DNA of 64,000 bases from Artocarpus heterophyllus (GCA_025403435.1 CM046332.1:7185903-7249902), one strand, 5' to 3'. Counted from the first letter of the stretch, positions 8,548 through 21,335 are shown. Numbers and translations are program-made. The notes: generated from the letters alone by a model not told the origin.

Positions 8548-10440
8548 AAGTCTAAAAACGCTTTATCATCGATACTTGACAAAAACCAATTAACCGGTGA
8601 GAACTATAACGATTGGAAACGGAACCTGGACATCGTCCTTTCCTTTGAGAAACTGAAATATGTACTGACAACTCCTTGTCCTCCCGAGCCTATGGGAGAC
8701 TCAAGTAATGAGCAATTCCAAGCGTACGACCGCTGGAAAGATGTTAATGATCAAGCCCGCTGCTATGTTATGGCTAGCATGAACAACATGCTGCAAGCTC
8801 AACAACAGGATTATGAGACTATGAAGCAGATCTTGGATAATCTTAAGGATATGTTCGGAGGCCAAGCTATAACAAAGCGGCAAGGGGTGCTTCGAAAACT
8901 CTTAAACTGTAGACAGAGACCGGGGACATCTGTAAAGGAGCACATGATGTTGGTCATGGGTTACCACGCTGAGGCTCAAACCAATGGAGCCGACATCGAT
9001 GCTGAAACTCAGATGACTATGGTCTTTGAGACTCTATCTAAGGAATTTATTCCATTTAGAGCTACTTTTAATTTAAACAATAGACGGGATATGACCTTAA
9101 CAGAACTGATAAAACAGTTACAGGAGTTTGAACTGCTGATCAGGGAGTCTCCTGCTGGTGGTGAGGCCAATATGGTAGCTGCTTCTGGTTCCAATCCTAA
9201 CTCTGGGAATGGAAAGAAGCAACGGGCCAAGAGTGGGAAGTCTTCTATTCCTGCTACAACCAAGAGCAAGAAGAAGAAGAAGAAGAACCCAAAGAAGCTT
9301 AAGTGCTTCTTCTGTGGTAAGGTCGGGCATATAAAGAAGCATTGCAAGGACTTCCTTTCCAAGGGAGGTAGGTGTGATCTTCTATATTTAGAAACTTGTT
9401 TGGTTGAGGAATCCAGTGACATCTGGGTCATAGATTCTGATGCAACTAATCATGTTTGTGTTTCTCTGCAGGGATTCAAAGAAACGAGAAGTCTACTTCG
9501 TGAAGACTTAACGCTTCGGATGGGCGATGGATCCTTGGTCTCAACGGAAACAGTGGGAGATGTCCATCTTTATTTTGATAATTATAGGAGTTTAATTTTG
9601 CGAGACTGTTTTTATTTTCCTAAATTTAAAAGGAATTTAATTTCTGTATCTTCTTTATTTAAAGACTCCTACGTGGTATCTTTTAATGAAAAAGTGGTGA
9701 TTCGTAAAAACAAATCTTTTATCTGTTCTGGATGGATGCAAAATAATCTATATTTTATCAAACCTAAGATGGACTTATTGCTTAATGCTGAGATAAATGA
9801 TAATAACTCCAAAAGACCTAAAACTTCTCACTCTAATAAGACTTATCTTTGGCATTTGCGCCTTGGTCATATTAACCTAAATAGGATTCAAAGGTTGGTA
9901 AGGGATGGACCTTTAAGTCACTTAAAGGTGGAATCTATACCTCAATGTGAGTCTTGTTTGGAGGGTAAAATGACCAAAAGACCATACGGGTCTAAGGGCA
10001 ATAGGGCCGAAGGGGTTCTAGAACTTGTGCATAGTGATGTTTGCGGACCAATGAACATCCGGGCACGAGGAGGGTATGACTACTTCGTCACTTTTATTGA
10101 CGAGTACTCAAGATATGGGTATGTGTGCCTAATGCACCACAAAAGCGAAACTTATGATAAGTTCAGGGATTTTTGGGCTAAAGTGGAAAAGCAATTGGGT
10201 AGACCCATAAAGGCACTTCGATCTGATCGAGGTGGGGAATACCTTTCTGATGAGTTCTTGGGACACTTGTTAGAGAATGGGATTTTATACCATTTGATTG
10301 CGCCAGGCACTCCGCAGCAGAATGGCGTAGCGGAGAGAAGGAATAGGACTTTGTTGGACATGATTCGGTCCATAATGAGTTATTCATCATTCCTTTATCC
10401 TTTTGGGGATATGCACTACAAACTGCATGTTATCTTTTGA
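8548..10440 (+). pseudogene. C1 gag, protease and integrase (broken)
   Basis: In C5 and C4 the polyprotein starts MSKNALSS; here the ATG is AAG (8548-8550), so the true start is lost although the frame stays open upstream to 8476. Gag is followed by a lysine run and a zinc knuckle [14 protein letters not shown] (about residues 253-266). The protease motif DSGAT is changed to DSDAT. Integrase shows the HHCC zinc domain (WHLRLGH ... QCESC) and the D,D35E residues in [15 protein letters not shown] and GVAERRN. A 1-base deletion near 10390, relative to C5, shifts the frame and ends the ORF at 10440. The copy cannot make a full polyprotein. Confidence 0.88.
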
Positions 10441-11569
10441 ACAATGTGCCTTCAAAATCGGTCCCTAAAACTCCTCACGAGTTGTGGACAAGACGGACAT
10501 CCTTAAACCATATTCGCATATAGGGATGTTCGGCTCATGTCCTGTTTAAGGATCCGAATAAGTTGGAAACGCATTCGGAAGTTTGCATGTTTGTAGGATA
10601 TCCAAAAGGGACTAAAGGGGGTTATTTTTATAATCCTAAGGAAAATAAAGTCGTGGTTTCAACTAATGCAACTTTCCTTGAGGAGAGTTACATGGACGAC
10701 TTTAAACCTCGAAGCAAAGTGGTGCTTGAGGAGTTAAGGGGTGATTTGTTCACTCTGGAGGTTCCGAACGAAACCATTCCGATCGGTGTAGAAAAACCAA
10801 ACAAACCTGAACAACAACCTCAGGGCTTCGGCGTAGTGGGAGGATCGGGCGTCAACCTGAGAGGTATATGTTCAATGGGGAGGTCTTTTTGGTTGAACTG
10901 GATGAACATGACAGGGATCCTTATACTTACGCAGAAGCTATGGAGGATGTTGATTCAAGACTCTGGACAGAGGCCATGAACATAGAGATGAAGTCTATGG
11001 AGACTAATCAGGTCTGGGAGCTTGTGGATCTTCCCGAAGGGGTAAAACCCATAGGGTGTAAGTGGATCTACAAGAGGAAAAGAGGAGTGGATGGAAAGGT
11101 CGAAACCTTTAAGGCTAGACTGGTAGCTAAGGGTTATACGCAAAAGGAAGGAATCGATTATGAGAAAACCTTTTCGCCTGTAGCCATGCTTAAGTCCATC
11201 CGGATTCTCTTGTCCATAGCTGCCGCTCTCGATTACGAGATTTGGCAGATGGATGTCAAGACGGCTTTTCTGAATGGCTATCTTGATGAGTCCATTTATA
11301 TGGAACAACCAGACGGGTTCAAGGTCGCGGGTCAAGAGGGTAAGGTTTGTAAGCTGCTAAAGTCAATTTATGGACTTAAGCAGGCTTCTCCTTCTTGGAA
11401 TATAAGATTTGATCAAGTGATCAAGACTTATGGGTTCTCACAAAATGTGGATGAACCATGTGTTTACAAACACGTAAAGGATGGGAAGGTGGTTTTTCTA
11501 CTGCTCTATGTAGATGACATTCTGCTAATTGGCAATGACGTTGGGGCGTCGTCATTGGTCAAATTATGA
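10441..11569 (+). pseudogene. C1 integrase end, linker and reverse transcriptase (broken)
   Basis: The frame resumes with copia integrase C-terminal wording, has an amber codon at 10521-10523 where C5 has Trp, and loses one G in the run near 10825. From about 10868 the RT is open: [46 protein letters not shown] and the catalytic box [12 protein letters not shown]. It ends at a TGA (11567-11569) in place of the Trp found in C5. The polymerase core itself keeps its aspartates, but it is cut off from gag and RNase H by the lesions. Confidence 0.88.
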
Positions 11570-12496
11570 TTGACCAAGCAGTTTGACATGAAGGACTTAG
11601 GTGAGGCTAATTTTGTTCTCGGTATCCAGATTTTTCAGGATAGGAAGAACAAAATGATAGCTTTGTCTCAGGCCGGCTACATAGATAAAATTCTCAGGAG
11701 GTTTGCAATGCAGGATTCCAAGAAAGGTGGGCAACCATCTAGGTCTGAAATTACTCTTTCTAAGAAAGACTCTCCAAAGTCTTATGAAGAAAGAGAATAC
11801 ATGAAGAAGGTGCCTTATGCTTCGGCAGTGGGTAGTCTCATGTATGCCATGCTTTGTACACGACCGGATATTAGCTATGCGGTCAGGATTGTAAGTCGAT
11901 TTCAGGCGGATCCAGGACTGAACCATTGGGTTGCAGTAAAGCATATTTTCAAGTACCTGAGAAGGACTCGAGGGTATATGCTTGTGTATTCGGGTGAGGA
12001 CTTGACTCCTCTAGGATACACTGATTCAGATTTTCAATCCTGTCTGGATTCTAGGAAATCGACTTCGGGGTTTGTGTTTACTCTGGGTGGTGGTGCCATC
12101 AGTTGGAGAAGTGCGAAGCAAGATTACACTTCAGATTCAACGATGGAGGCCGAGTATGTGGCAGCTAGTGATGCTTCGAAAGAAGCAGTGTGGCTTTGCA
12201 AGTTCCTTGGGAATCTTGAGGTAATTCCTGGTATGGATATGGCGGTACCACTATACTGTGATAACAGTGCGGCGGTAGCTAATGCTAAGGAACCAAGATT
12301 TCACAAGAAGAGTAAGCATATTGATCGGAAGTATCATGTGATAAAGGACTTCGTTGATAGCGGGCATGTCACGGTGTGCAAGATCACGTCAGAGGACAAT
12401 TTAGCTGATCCATTTACGAAGACACTTAATGGGAGAGTCTTCAAGAGGCATGTGGAAGCTATGGGGATGCGAAATTTGCTGTATTTACTCACTTAG
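11570..12496 (+). pseudogene. C1 RT thumb and RNase H (tail of gag-pol)
   Basis: Open to the natural stop TAG at 12494-12496. It carries the RT C-terminal part ([45 protein letters not shown]) and RNase H ([61 protein letters not shown]). Only the upstream TGA at 11567 separates it from RT. It would have degraded the RNA of RNA-DNA hybrids. Confidence 0.88.
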
Positions 12497-12499
12497 TGC

Positions 12500-12510
12500 A
12501 AGTGGGAGAT
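12500..12510 (+). other. C1 polypurine tract
   Basis: AAGTGGGAGAT lies directly before the 3' LTR start at 12511, just after the pol stop. It is the plus-strand primer. Confidence 0.85.
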
Positions 12511-14523
12511 TGTTAGACATGTATGCCCTAAGGAGTAAAAATGTAATACGTTTTTGGAGACATTTTTATCAATAAAGAATTTTTTCATTTATATATACCA
12601 AATCATGTCCTCTTTACATTCATATTTGTTGAATGTATGATAAGCAAACAGTAGTCTGAGACTGTCAGTCTAAACCTTAAGAATTGGGCATATGATGGGA
12701 TGATTATGCGGTAGACACGATTCTTAAGGTGATGGTCTAAAACACATGATCCGCAATCGAGGGAATAAAGTTGGGCGCTTTATTCATGTAAAGATTGTTA
12801 TGTTGTCTATATCCCTTTTGGGAGATGGTTTGTCTTCGCCATCGGAGTTGGACTTCGTGAATAGAAACATTGGCACGTTGTCATAGGTGACGATGTGTTG
12901 GATCGGGACATAAAGTGAATTGATTTGGATTAATAATTCTGTCTTGGCAAATCAATTCACTTTAGACAGTCATTTGTTTTGTATCTTAATCCTGAGATGA
13001 ATAGTGGGCCCGTTGTCTCGACTTGTGTCTTTTGATGTACCAATGGGTGACTCCCACATCTCTATAGTGGTATGCATGCCGGTACGTTGGAGGCATGACT
13101 CTTGATAGCGTAGACTTGTTATTCATAGATATGGAATCCATAGCTCCTCTTTAGGAGTAATGATATCCTCTTATATGCGTTGTCCTGTAATTGGAAAACT
13201 GGAGCGCTCAACCATTTGGATACATAGGTGTAACCGAATGGTATACTATCTTTGGATGGTAAGTTTTCTAATGGTGAGACAATGGAACGTAAGATAAAAG
13301 TAATCGAGAAGGTAAGACAGAACTTGTCCTTAAGCCGATTATGGATTATCATATAGGGATACGATGCACTATGATATGTCATGGAGACTTAGCTACACGA
13401 GCTTCGTAATTCTATAAAGTTCGAGAGTGCAGCTCCAAGCTTTTAGTGGAGTAGCGTTGGAGTTGATAATTGTGAAATGTATATCTGGGATATTGGGTTT
13501 CATAATTATCATGAGCTTGAACTTTATAGGTCCATTTTGGTCCCCTTTGCTGGCTCACAAAGTCCTGTAACGACACGGCGTGTTTTTTCAATAATTGGTG
13601 ACTTATGTCGGATTTATCAGATTGGTTTAAAATTTGTAAGAATCAAATAATTCATGTCTGTTTATTGGTTGAATTAATTTTGTAAGAAATTAGTTCAAGA
13701 TAAACTTGTTGAATTATTGCGATCAGATAATTCTTGTTTGTTTATCGGTTGATTTAATTTTGGATAAATTAGATCAAGATAAACTTGTAGAATTATTGTG
13801 AATTGATTTGTTTTCTTCGAGATTATCTTGATAAAGTTTGTTTTGATCAGATATTTTCTCTATTGGGTTATTTGAATCAAAACTGAGACTTTATCCTTTA
13901 GAATCTCGGGTGGAAAATAAAAGATTCGCGGAGATTTTTTCTCGGGAGATCGGCCTGCCGGATGACGTGTTCGGCCTGCCGTACTAGCTTGTTCGGCCTG
14001 CCGATCAACGGAGATAAGATTACGCGTTTTCATGCGGATCTTATCAGATATTGATCCGAACTTGATTCTATTTCGAGTTTTGGAGACTTAATCTGATATG
14101 GACTGACCCCAGGACCAATAGGTATAAAAAGGGAGTGAGTCTCATGATTTACTCGGATCAATTTGAGAGATTAAGAGTGATACTCTTCTAGTGAGCATCT
14201 AAAAAACTCCCTGAGAGCTTTTGTTCACAAATCACGAGCACTAGCTTTGGGTTCTCTCTGTTGGTTGGAAGGAGAGTCACCGATGGAAGAGCTGTACGTG
14301 TGAGCCCACACTCACTCCGGTTGTGGATGGAGAATAGCAAAGAAGACCAGTTGGTTGAGGCTCTTCTGGAACGTTACTTCTCTACACGGATAACGGAGGT
14401 TCTTCGGCACACTGAGGTTAGTAAGATCTGTTTAATTTATACATATAACATGTCAAACTTGTGTTTTGGAAATTACTCTGATGAAAAATTTTTAAAATTT
14501 CGCTGCGCACTTTGTTTCTAACA
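12511..14523 (+). repeat. C1 3' LTR (2013 bp)
   Basis: Direct repeat of 4832-6865 with the same borders; it ends TTTCTAACA just before GGTCC. It is 21 bp shorter than the 5' LTR, mostly explained by one missing palindromic unit (three units at 13951-14012). TATAAAA at 14123-14129. Confidence 0.93.
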
Positions 14524-15340
14524 GGTCCGGTCAATGGACTCTTCTCCGATCCTAAGTTGTATTCCGCCTAGGGGAAAAGATTTTTAAAACAAATAAAATA
14601 TGAGCAGAAGGTTCAATAGGACTATATTATTAAAAACAGATAAATGATTTAAACATAGAATTTACCTTTCAAATAAATGAATTAGGAAACAAGGTTAAAT
14701 AAATAAACAAATAGATTCACTTAAGCAAATCCTATCAAAGATTGTTCGTCCAGAAAATACCTTTTTATCTTTTTTTGGGCAAACCATAATATCCACCATC
14801 GAAGTGGCCCAGCTAGGTTTTGGGACCTGCCCTCAAGGTCACACGCTACACGACCCGATTTCTGATATGGCATCATGCCCATATGTATTTTTTTTATAAT
14901 TACTAAAATCTCATTTTTACCAAGTTTTTCATTTACATTTATTATGAGAATCACCTCAATCTATTGTTTATGAAAACAAGCAATAAAATCCCTTTTTCAA
15001 TCAATCATTGAAAACATTTTGATAGAAATCCTTTTTAGGCCAAAATCATTTGAAAACTAGGTTACTGAAGAAAGGGGTAGAAGTCCTACCTCAATACTCG
15101 TGTCGGTGTCCCACATTGTAATCCTGGTCCGCTACACGTTACCTGCGCGGAACCACGAACACCCTAAATATATAATAACTAAGTTTATCAATATCTAGCT
15201 TAAGATATCATACGTTGCTAAACTATTTCATGGTGTCCTAGTGTGCCATTTGTATTTATCAAATCATATTGTAACGTTAAAATCTCAATCGGGATTCAAA
15301 ATAGTAAAAACGGGTGAAAAATAACAAATTTTCACTATGC

Positions 15341-15497
15341 CCGGTTGGCCTGTCGGTCTCCCTCGGTCGACCTGTCGAACTGTGCAATTTAGCCTACCGG
15401 CCATCTAGGTTCGGTCGGTCGAACAATTCTAGGTTCGACCTGCTAGACGTAAGAATCCGGCCTGCCAAACTCATGAATCCGGCATGCCGAACTAAGA
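15341..15497 (-). repeat. Palindromic unit cluster in GA left LTR
   Basis: Around seven diverged copies of the TCGGCCTGCCGA-type unit (for example CGGTTGGCCTGTCGG, TTCGGTCGGTCGAAC, CCGGCCTGCCAAAC). The homologous cluster in the right LTR is at 37236-37375. In GA's transcription direction it lies downstream of the likely TATA box, unlike in the copia LTRs. Confidence 0.7.
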
Positions 15498-16360
15498 AAT
15501 TCTAGAATCTTCCTGAACCCGAGTCTCAGCCTCCCCAAGCTTAAATCTTCAATTTCAACCTGTTTTCTCAATTCCTAGGCACAAATAATGATCATGATTG
15601 ATAGAAAAACATAGTAGATTACTTTTTAACATTTAAAACAGGATTTGCATGAAAATTTTGAATAAATCCAAAAATGGAGGAAAATAGAGAAAAATGAAAA
15701 ATCTTGATTTAAATCCGTTTTTAATCAAACCAAGCTTAAATTCTAAATGTTTTAAGTTCCTCTAACTTGAATTAAAGGTTTTCTAAGCTTAATTAAACTT
15801 AAATTTCAAAATACAAAGAAAATTGAAAATTTATAAAAGTTTAAAATTTGAAACCTAACCTTGAATTTAAGCTTTGATTCAAAGTTGTGGTTGCTCAATC
15901 ACGCTTCCAAGCTTCCAATCCAGCTAAGAAGCAAGGCTTGAGCTTGGATTTTGAATCAAAATGTGAGAAAAAGGGGGAGAGAGCGACGGGTGCAGAGAGC
16001 AAAAAAAGAGAGAGAGAGCTGGGAGTGAGAAGGGAGAAAGAGACAAGAGAATGAAGGAGAGTGGAAGAGAGGGAGAGAATAAATAGAGTGAGGAATAGGC
16101 GGTTTTACTGTGTGAAATCCGTGTGCCACCCATAGTTTTGTAAAACAAGATATGTTTGGCTGTTGCCAAATTGTTTTGTTTCAAAATTTAAAATAACAAT
16201 TAAAAATAATTAGAAGTAATTAAAAATCATCAAAACAAGCAAAAATAACATTAATTTAAAGATCCCACAAATAATCAAATTAAGTTTAAAACATTCATTA
16301 TGGCACACTAACCCACCATTTTACACACTAATATCACTTAATTAATTTCGAGGCGTTACA

Positions 16361-16382
16361 ACTCTCTACCCCAAAAAGAAAT
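16361..16382 (-). other. GA polypurine tract
   Basis: On the minus strand the sequence TTTTTGGGGTAGAGAGT stands directly before the LTR start TGTAACGCC, as expected for second-strand priming. Confidence 0.75.
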
Positions 16383-16408
16383 TTCGCCCTCGAAATTAAC
16401 AAATTGGT

Positions 16409-17640
16409 TCAGAAACAAAACAAATGTGGATAAAACTCCCGCATGCTCGATTCTAATTCCTAAGTGGCTTTATCAATCCCATAATGCTACCACATGACCT
16501 TTACTAACGGTATATCACGATGGTGCAAGCTGATCACTTTTTGATCAATAATATAGATCGGCACCTCTTCGTATGTCGTGTCTTCCTAAATTTGCGTAGT
16601 GTGAAGTGAGACTATCTTGTTTTGCTCAGGCAGACACTTACAAAGCATCGATACGTGAAATACATCGTGAACATGAGAAAGTTCAGGAGGAAGATCCAGG
16701 AGATAGGCAACCATACCCACGCGTTGCATAATCTCAAGGGGTCTAATGTACCGCGGTGCAAGCTTACCACTTACCCCTAATCGTGTGATGCCTTTGTGAG
16801 GCGATACCTTCAAGAGGACAAAATCTCCTACTTCGAATTCCAAGGGTCGATGTCTTCTATCTGCATAACTCTTCTGTTGACTCTGAGTTGCCCTCAATTG
16901 ATCTCGGATTACAGCAACCTTCTCATTACTATCGCGAATCTCATCTAGCCCAGGAATAATCCTGTCTTCTGGCTCAGCCCAATATACCAGTGACCGACAT
17001 GGTCGTCCATACAACGCTTTGAACGGTGCCATGCAAATGCTTGATTGATAGCTGTTGTTGTACGTGAACTTTGCTAGATGCAAATACTTCTTCCAGTTCC
17101 CGCCGAAGTCTAACGTACATGCACGTAACATGTCTTTGAGAATCTGAATAACCAGCTCAGATTGCCCATCAGTCAGAGGATGAAATGCCGTGTTGAAATT
17201 CAAATCCGTACCCAAAGCCTCCTGAAAGCTTCTCTAGTACTTGGCATTGAATTTGGTATCTTTATCGATGTGATGAACAAAGGAACTCCGTGCAATCTTA
17301 CTATATTCTATAGGTACAATTCTTTGAGAATCCTTCTCGAACATGTCGACCTGAATAGAATGAAATACGCCGTTTTCGTCAGTCTATCAACCACGACCCA
17401 AATTACATCGTGCTTTTGCTCCATCCTCGGTAAACCTATAAGGAAATCCATTGTGATATGCTCGCATTTCCATCCTAGAATAAGAAGCGACTGAAGCTGA
17501 CCTGCTAGCTTTTAATGCTCGACTTTCACTCGAAGACAAGTCACACACTTGGCTACGTATTCTCGGACATCTTTCTTCATACCTCTCCACCAGTATTACC
17601 TCTTCTGATCATTATACATCTTCATGCTTCCTAGGTGAAT
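16409..17640 (-). pseudogene. GA integrase with C-terminal chromodomain-like segment (broken)
   Basis: The zinc-binding end (YWWRGMKKDVREYVAKC, CVTC) is near 17640-17540, the first catalytic region (HITMDFLIGLPR) near 17440, and the FNTAFHPLTDGQSE region with the catalytic Glu at about 17190-17150. The tail (GDFVLLKVSPHKG, LAPRYIRPLEI, HDVFHVSMLCKC) runs to about 16600. Reading further in a shifted frame gives DTTYEEVPIYIIDQKV, then PLVKVMW, then ATxELESSMRE and YPHLF before a TGA at 16409-16411: the chromodomain-like C-terminus of Tekay-type chromoviruses, thought to guide insertion to heterochromatin. Several stops and frameshifts break it; two in the tail are amber codons. Confidence 0.8.
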
Positions 17641-19300
17641 GGCGAACTAAGACTTTTGAGCTTCATCCATTACGGCCTTCATCACTTCAGTGATTGCTGG
17701 AACTGCCAAACACTCCCTGAAGTACAACAATCCATCGTCGCATATCCTCCATTCCTTGAATTACTCTCCATTCTAGATTCGCGTTTAGATTCCCTGTAGA
17801 TGCTGGTCTTGCCACTGATTCTATTTCACCATCTGAATGAGAGCTACGGTCATCACCGTATGATATACCAAAACTCGATCGTAGTCTTCGTAGTACTATA
17901 GCCTGTACTCACTTATTATTGCATCCCTTTTCCAATCCTCAAGAGTCAGACAAGCAAAAATCCCTGAAGACTTTCGGCTGAGCGCATCTGTGACCACATT
18001 AGCCTTCCTAGGATGGTACTACAATGCAAAATCATAATCCTCCAAGTATTCCATCCACCTTCACTGCCTCAAGTTTAGATCCCTTTAGGTGAATAGATAC
18101 TTCAAACTCTTATGGTCAGAGAAAACCTAGAATGTAGCCCCAAACAGATTACATCTCTAGATCTTTAGAGCATGAATTACCACTGCGAGCTCCAAGTCAT
18201 GAGTAGGGTAGTTCTGCTCATGAGGTCACAGTTGTCTCGATCCATATGCCACTACCCATCCGTGTTACATCAACACACATACAAGTCTGTGTCTTGAAGC
18301 ATCTGTGTAAACTTCATATGGCTCATCACTATTGGGGATAATCAATAATAGGGCTGAGGTCAACTGATTCTTCAATTCTTGAAAAGCAAACTCACATTCT
18401 TCATCCCACTCAAATCAGATGTTCTTCTTAATCAGCCTTGTCAGTGGCGCTGCTATCTTCGAGAAATCCTTCACAAATTTCTTGTAGTATTCTACGAGTC
18501 CCAAGAAACTACAAATTTCTGCTACATTCATTGGTCATTCCCATTCCACTATGGCTTTTATCTTGGACAAATCCACTGAGATACCCTGCTCGGAGATGAC
18601 GTGTCCTACACACTTGACTTTTGTCAACCAAATCTCACACTTTTCTTTCTTAGCGTAGAACTAGTGCTCTCGTAAAGTCTGAAGCACGATCCTGAGATGT
18701 TGTTCCACTGCTCCTCCCAAGTCTTAGAGTAAACCAAGATATCGTCGATGAACACGATCTCAAACTAATCAAAATAGGGCCTGAATACCCTATTCATTAA
18801 GTCCATAAAGGCTGCTGAAGTGTTTGTCAGTCCAAATGGCATTACCATAAATTCAAAGTGTCCATACCGAGTCCTAAAATCTATTTTAGGGATGTCCTCT
18901 TCTTTAATCCTAAGTTGGTGGTATCCCAACTGCAAGTCTATCTTTAAGAAATACCGCGAACCTCCCAACTGATCAAATAGTTCATCGATCCTAGATAGAG
19001 CATACTTGTTCTTCACATGACCCGATTTAGCTACCAATAATCTATGCACAACCTGAGGGTTCCATCATGTTTCTTAACAAATAAGACCGGTGCTCTCCAC
19101 GGTGATGTGCTATTCTAAATATACCCCTTATCACCAAGCTCATGAAGTTGCTTTGTCAATTCTTTCATCTTTGCCGGCACCATCGATAAGGTGCTATGGA
19201 ATCGGTGCTGTAGCCGGAAGCAACTCAATACCAAATTCGATTTCCCGATGCAGTGGTAGTCTTGGCAATTCATCGTGGAAGACCTCTTCAAATTCATCCA
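17641..19300 (-). pseudogene. GA reverse transcriptase and RNase H (broken)
   Basis: The best piece, 19049-18765, reads [40 protein letters not shown] and [13 protein letters not shown]. The next codons hold an amber stop and then [14 protein letters not shown], so the FIDD catalytic box survives after a stop near 18765. Further on, RNase H is recognisable between about 18300 and 17940 (THDLELAVVIHALKI, SDHKSLKYLF, YHPRKANVVTDALSRK) with many stops. Upstream at 19297-19140, YR(x)VPAKMKELTKQLHELGDKG is the usual RT entry. Heavily decayed; family assignment certain, function none. Confidence 0.85.
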
Positions 19301-19450
19301 CCATTGGGTTTGCTACGTTTCTCCTCGAGGCACTAGGCTTTCCTTCTAAGTTCATGAGGAAGACGTGGCAAGCTAGGTTCTTCTGGCCTCCAAGACATGT
19401 TTTCATGAGACGCTCACTCATTAGTCGATCACCACCACATTGGTAAGTGA

Positions 19451-19795
19451 TCATCGCCCCCTATCAGACACTAAAGTCACTTTCCTAAGTTGACAGTCTA
19501 CAACGATGCTATACCTGGACAACCAGTCCATCCCTAGGATTACATTATATGAACTCATGGGGATTACAATCAAATCGCTCTTCTCATCCCTAATTTTTAT
19601 CTTACAAGATTTACATACAGAGTTTACACACACTCGTCCTAAGGGTGAAGCTATAACTAAGGGTTCATCAAATTTTTCTATCTCTAATCTCAAGGCATGT
19701 ATAAAAAAGCTCGAAATGAGAGGATTAGTGGCACCGGTAACAAATAAGACATGGGCTAAGGACTGAGAAACTAGGATCATACCATCGACAACCAC
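19451..19795 (-). pseudogene. GA aspartic protease domain (active site lost)
   Basis: The open stretch of about 114 codons matches the retropepsin-like domain of gypsy elements: ALRLEIEKFDEPLVIASPLG, DLIVIPMSSYNVILGMDWLS. The active-site triad normally written DTGAT is VTGAT here, so the catalytic aspartate is replaced by valine. The frame runs towards RT with a break near 19451. Confidence 0.8.
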
Positions 19796-20081
19796 GTTGC
19801 TGGTCTAGGCATCCAAACTCCCTATTGTCATCGAATGAAACTTAAACTAGAACTTTCCCTTTTCCTCTACCAGCATTGATTGACTGTAGATTAGCCAATC
19901 GATATTGCTACTATAAAGGTGACTATACGCTAGCTGTACTCGGTGTTTGGTACTGAGGGGCATTGCGTTGGAAGTTCTACAGCTGGTGTCCTTGTGTTGG
20001 GTATGGTAGTTGTTGCGGAGAGAACTAATGGAACTAGAGCTAAGGAAATTGCTGAGGCAGAGGTAGAGTCTAAGGCTGAGG

Positions 20082-20986
20082 CTAACGGCTGGCTCCATCT
20101 CCAGCCTGAGGTCTTACGCGAGCACTCTTGATTAGGTAATTCCTCTTGATATGTCCTGGTTGTTGGCAATAGTGGCAATGAAAGCTGTAGGGGTTGTTGT
20201 GCCTGCTGCTGGATGAACTGCTACTACCACTGTTCATGCTACCCTGTTTGTTCTTTCCTGGAGTTGGTCGACTATTGGTACTCCTTCTGCCGCTTCTTTG
20301 TGGTCCTCCCGACGTCCTTGCTCGATCCTCACAATATTGCGTGTAATTATTTTCTATAGATATCGCTGATGACATAAGCTCACCAAAATTCCTAAGTCGC
20401 AGGACAACCACCTGTCGTCGAATAAAAGCCTTAAACCTTTCTTGGAACTTAATACACTTCTTGCATTTCGATGCCACCGTAAATGGAGCAAACCTGGCCA
20501 ACTCATTAAACTCTACCTCATACTCCCAGACTGACATACCACCCTGCTGTAATCTATAAAATTCAACTGCTTTTTGGTCTCTATATCCTTGTGGAAAGTA
20601 GCGGTCATAGAATAGCTCCTCGAACCTATCCCAACTGATGTTCCTATTATTCTTCAAGCGCTTAGCTTGCTTCCACCAAGTATTGGCACCACCCTCGAAC
20701 TTATATGCTACAAACTCCACACGATACTCCGCTGGCACGCCAAGAGTATCCAGGTGTTTCATGATCGAATCCAGCCAATACTCGACCACTTGTGGGTCCC
20801 CATTTCTGTTGAAGGTCGGAATAGACGCACATTGAAATTCCTTAAAGTAGGTATGCCGATGACTAGCCTCGAAATCCTCTGGTCTTTCCCATGCTCCATC
20901 TGCCAAAATGCAGAAAACATGGCCCTCATCATGCCCCCATCCTTGCCAAACTCTGCATCAGCTATCGAACGACGTCTAGGTGCCAT
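20082..20986 (-). pseudogene. GA gag (nucleocapsid knuckle damaged)
   Basis: Gag packages the element RNA. The likely start is the ATG at 20986 (MAPRRRSIADAEFGKDGGMM), about 90 bp after the PBS. A frameshift near 20900 is followed by a long open stretch with the gypsy gag core (WLDSIMKHLDTLGVPAEYRV, FEGGANTWWKQ, ELFYDRYFPQGYRDQKAVEF, LQQGGMSVWEYEVEFNELAR). A Ser-rich linker and the zinc knuckle CHYCQQPGHIKRNY follow, in which the last Cys has become Tyr. Confidence 0.82.
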
Positions 20987-21076
20987 TCTCTCACTTTTGA
21001 AAACAAAATTTAGACTATCAGTGGTACTTCATTGCCGTACCTATGTGTGTGCAATTCCCAAGGTTCATAACATTGA

Positions 21077-21088
21077 GCTCTAATACCA
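21077..21088 (-). other. GA primer-binding site
   Basis: The minus strand reads TGGTATTAGAGC, one base different from the initiator tRNA-Met complement, 3 bases after the end of the right LTR. Confidence 0.85.
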
Positions 21089-21330
21089 TTCTGTCATGCC
21101 TCGGAGTACAGAAGGTGACGTGGCAACTAATTAAATTAATTAAGTAAAATTTTAATTAAAACATAAGTTAAAGAATTAATTATATAAGAAAAATATGATA
21201 ATTTTAAATTCCCTTTTATGGCAAACATTTGTAATAATTAAGCAGATAAAATGATATAAAATAAAATAATAATAAGGAGAGAGAAAAATACGCGTTGGGT
21301 CCCATTGACCCACAACTGTGCTCACATATA

Positions 21331-21335
21331 GTGCC
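21331..21335 (+). repeat. Target duplication of GB (left copy)
   Basis: GTGCC at 21331-21335 pairs with GTACC at 29318-29322 (one mismatch). The left LTR of GA has a single uninterrupted site (ATAGTACCAATAAT near 4709). Confidence 0.8.

Larger units (their letters stand above)
4832..14523 (+). mobile_element. C1: complete Ty1/copia element (9692 bp)
   Basis: The element has 5' LTR 4832-6865, initiator tRNA-Met PBS, long leader, gag-pol 8548-12496, polypurine tract and 3' LTR 12511-14523, framed by 5-bp GGTCC duplications. Domain order gag, zinc knuckle, protease, integrase, RT, RNase H is that of Ty1/copia. The 2-kb LTRs and RT wording ([20 protein letters not shown]) resemble the Angela/Tork side of plant copia; this is an inference. 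Gag-pol has a lost start codon, two frameshifts and two stops. The two LTRs differ at a few per cent of sites by eye in the part compared, and by one palindromic unit in length, so the insertion is not very recent. Same family as C2-C5. Confidence 0.93.
4467..16360 (-). repeat. GA 3' LTR (left), interrupted by C1
   Basis: Pieces 4467-4831 and 14529-16360 match, in order, the pieces of the right LTR (for example 4467-4831 with 21092-21335 and 29323 onward; 14529-16360 with 29409-29704 and 36681-40187). Plus-strand borders are TGTCATGCC at 4467 and ...GGCGTTACA at 16360. It contains a TCGGCNNGCCGA-type cluster at 15341-15497. On the minus strand a TATTTATTC box near 16080 is followed by a long pyrimidine-rich leader. 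Confidence 0.85.
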
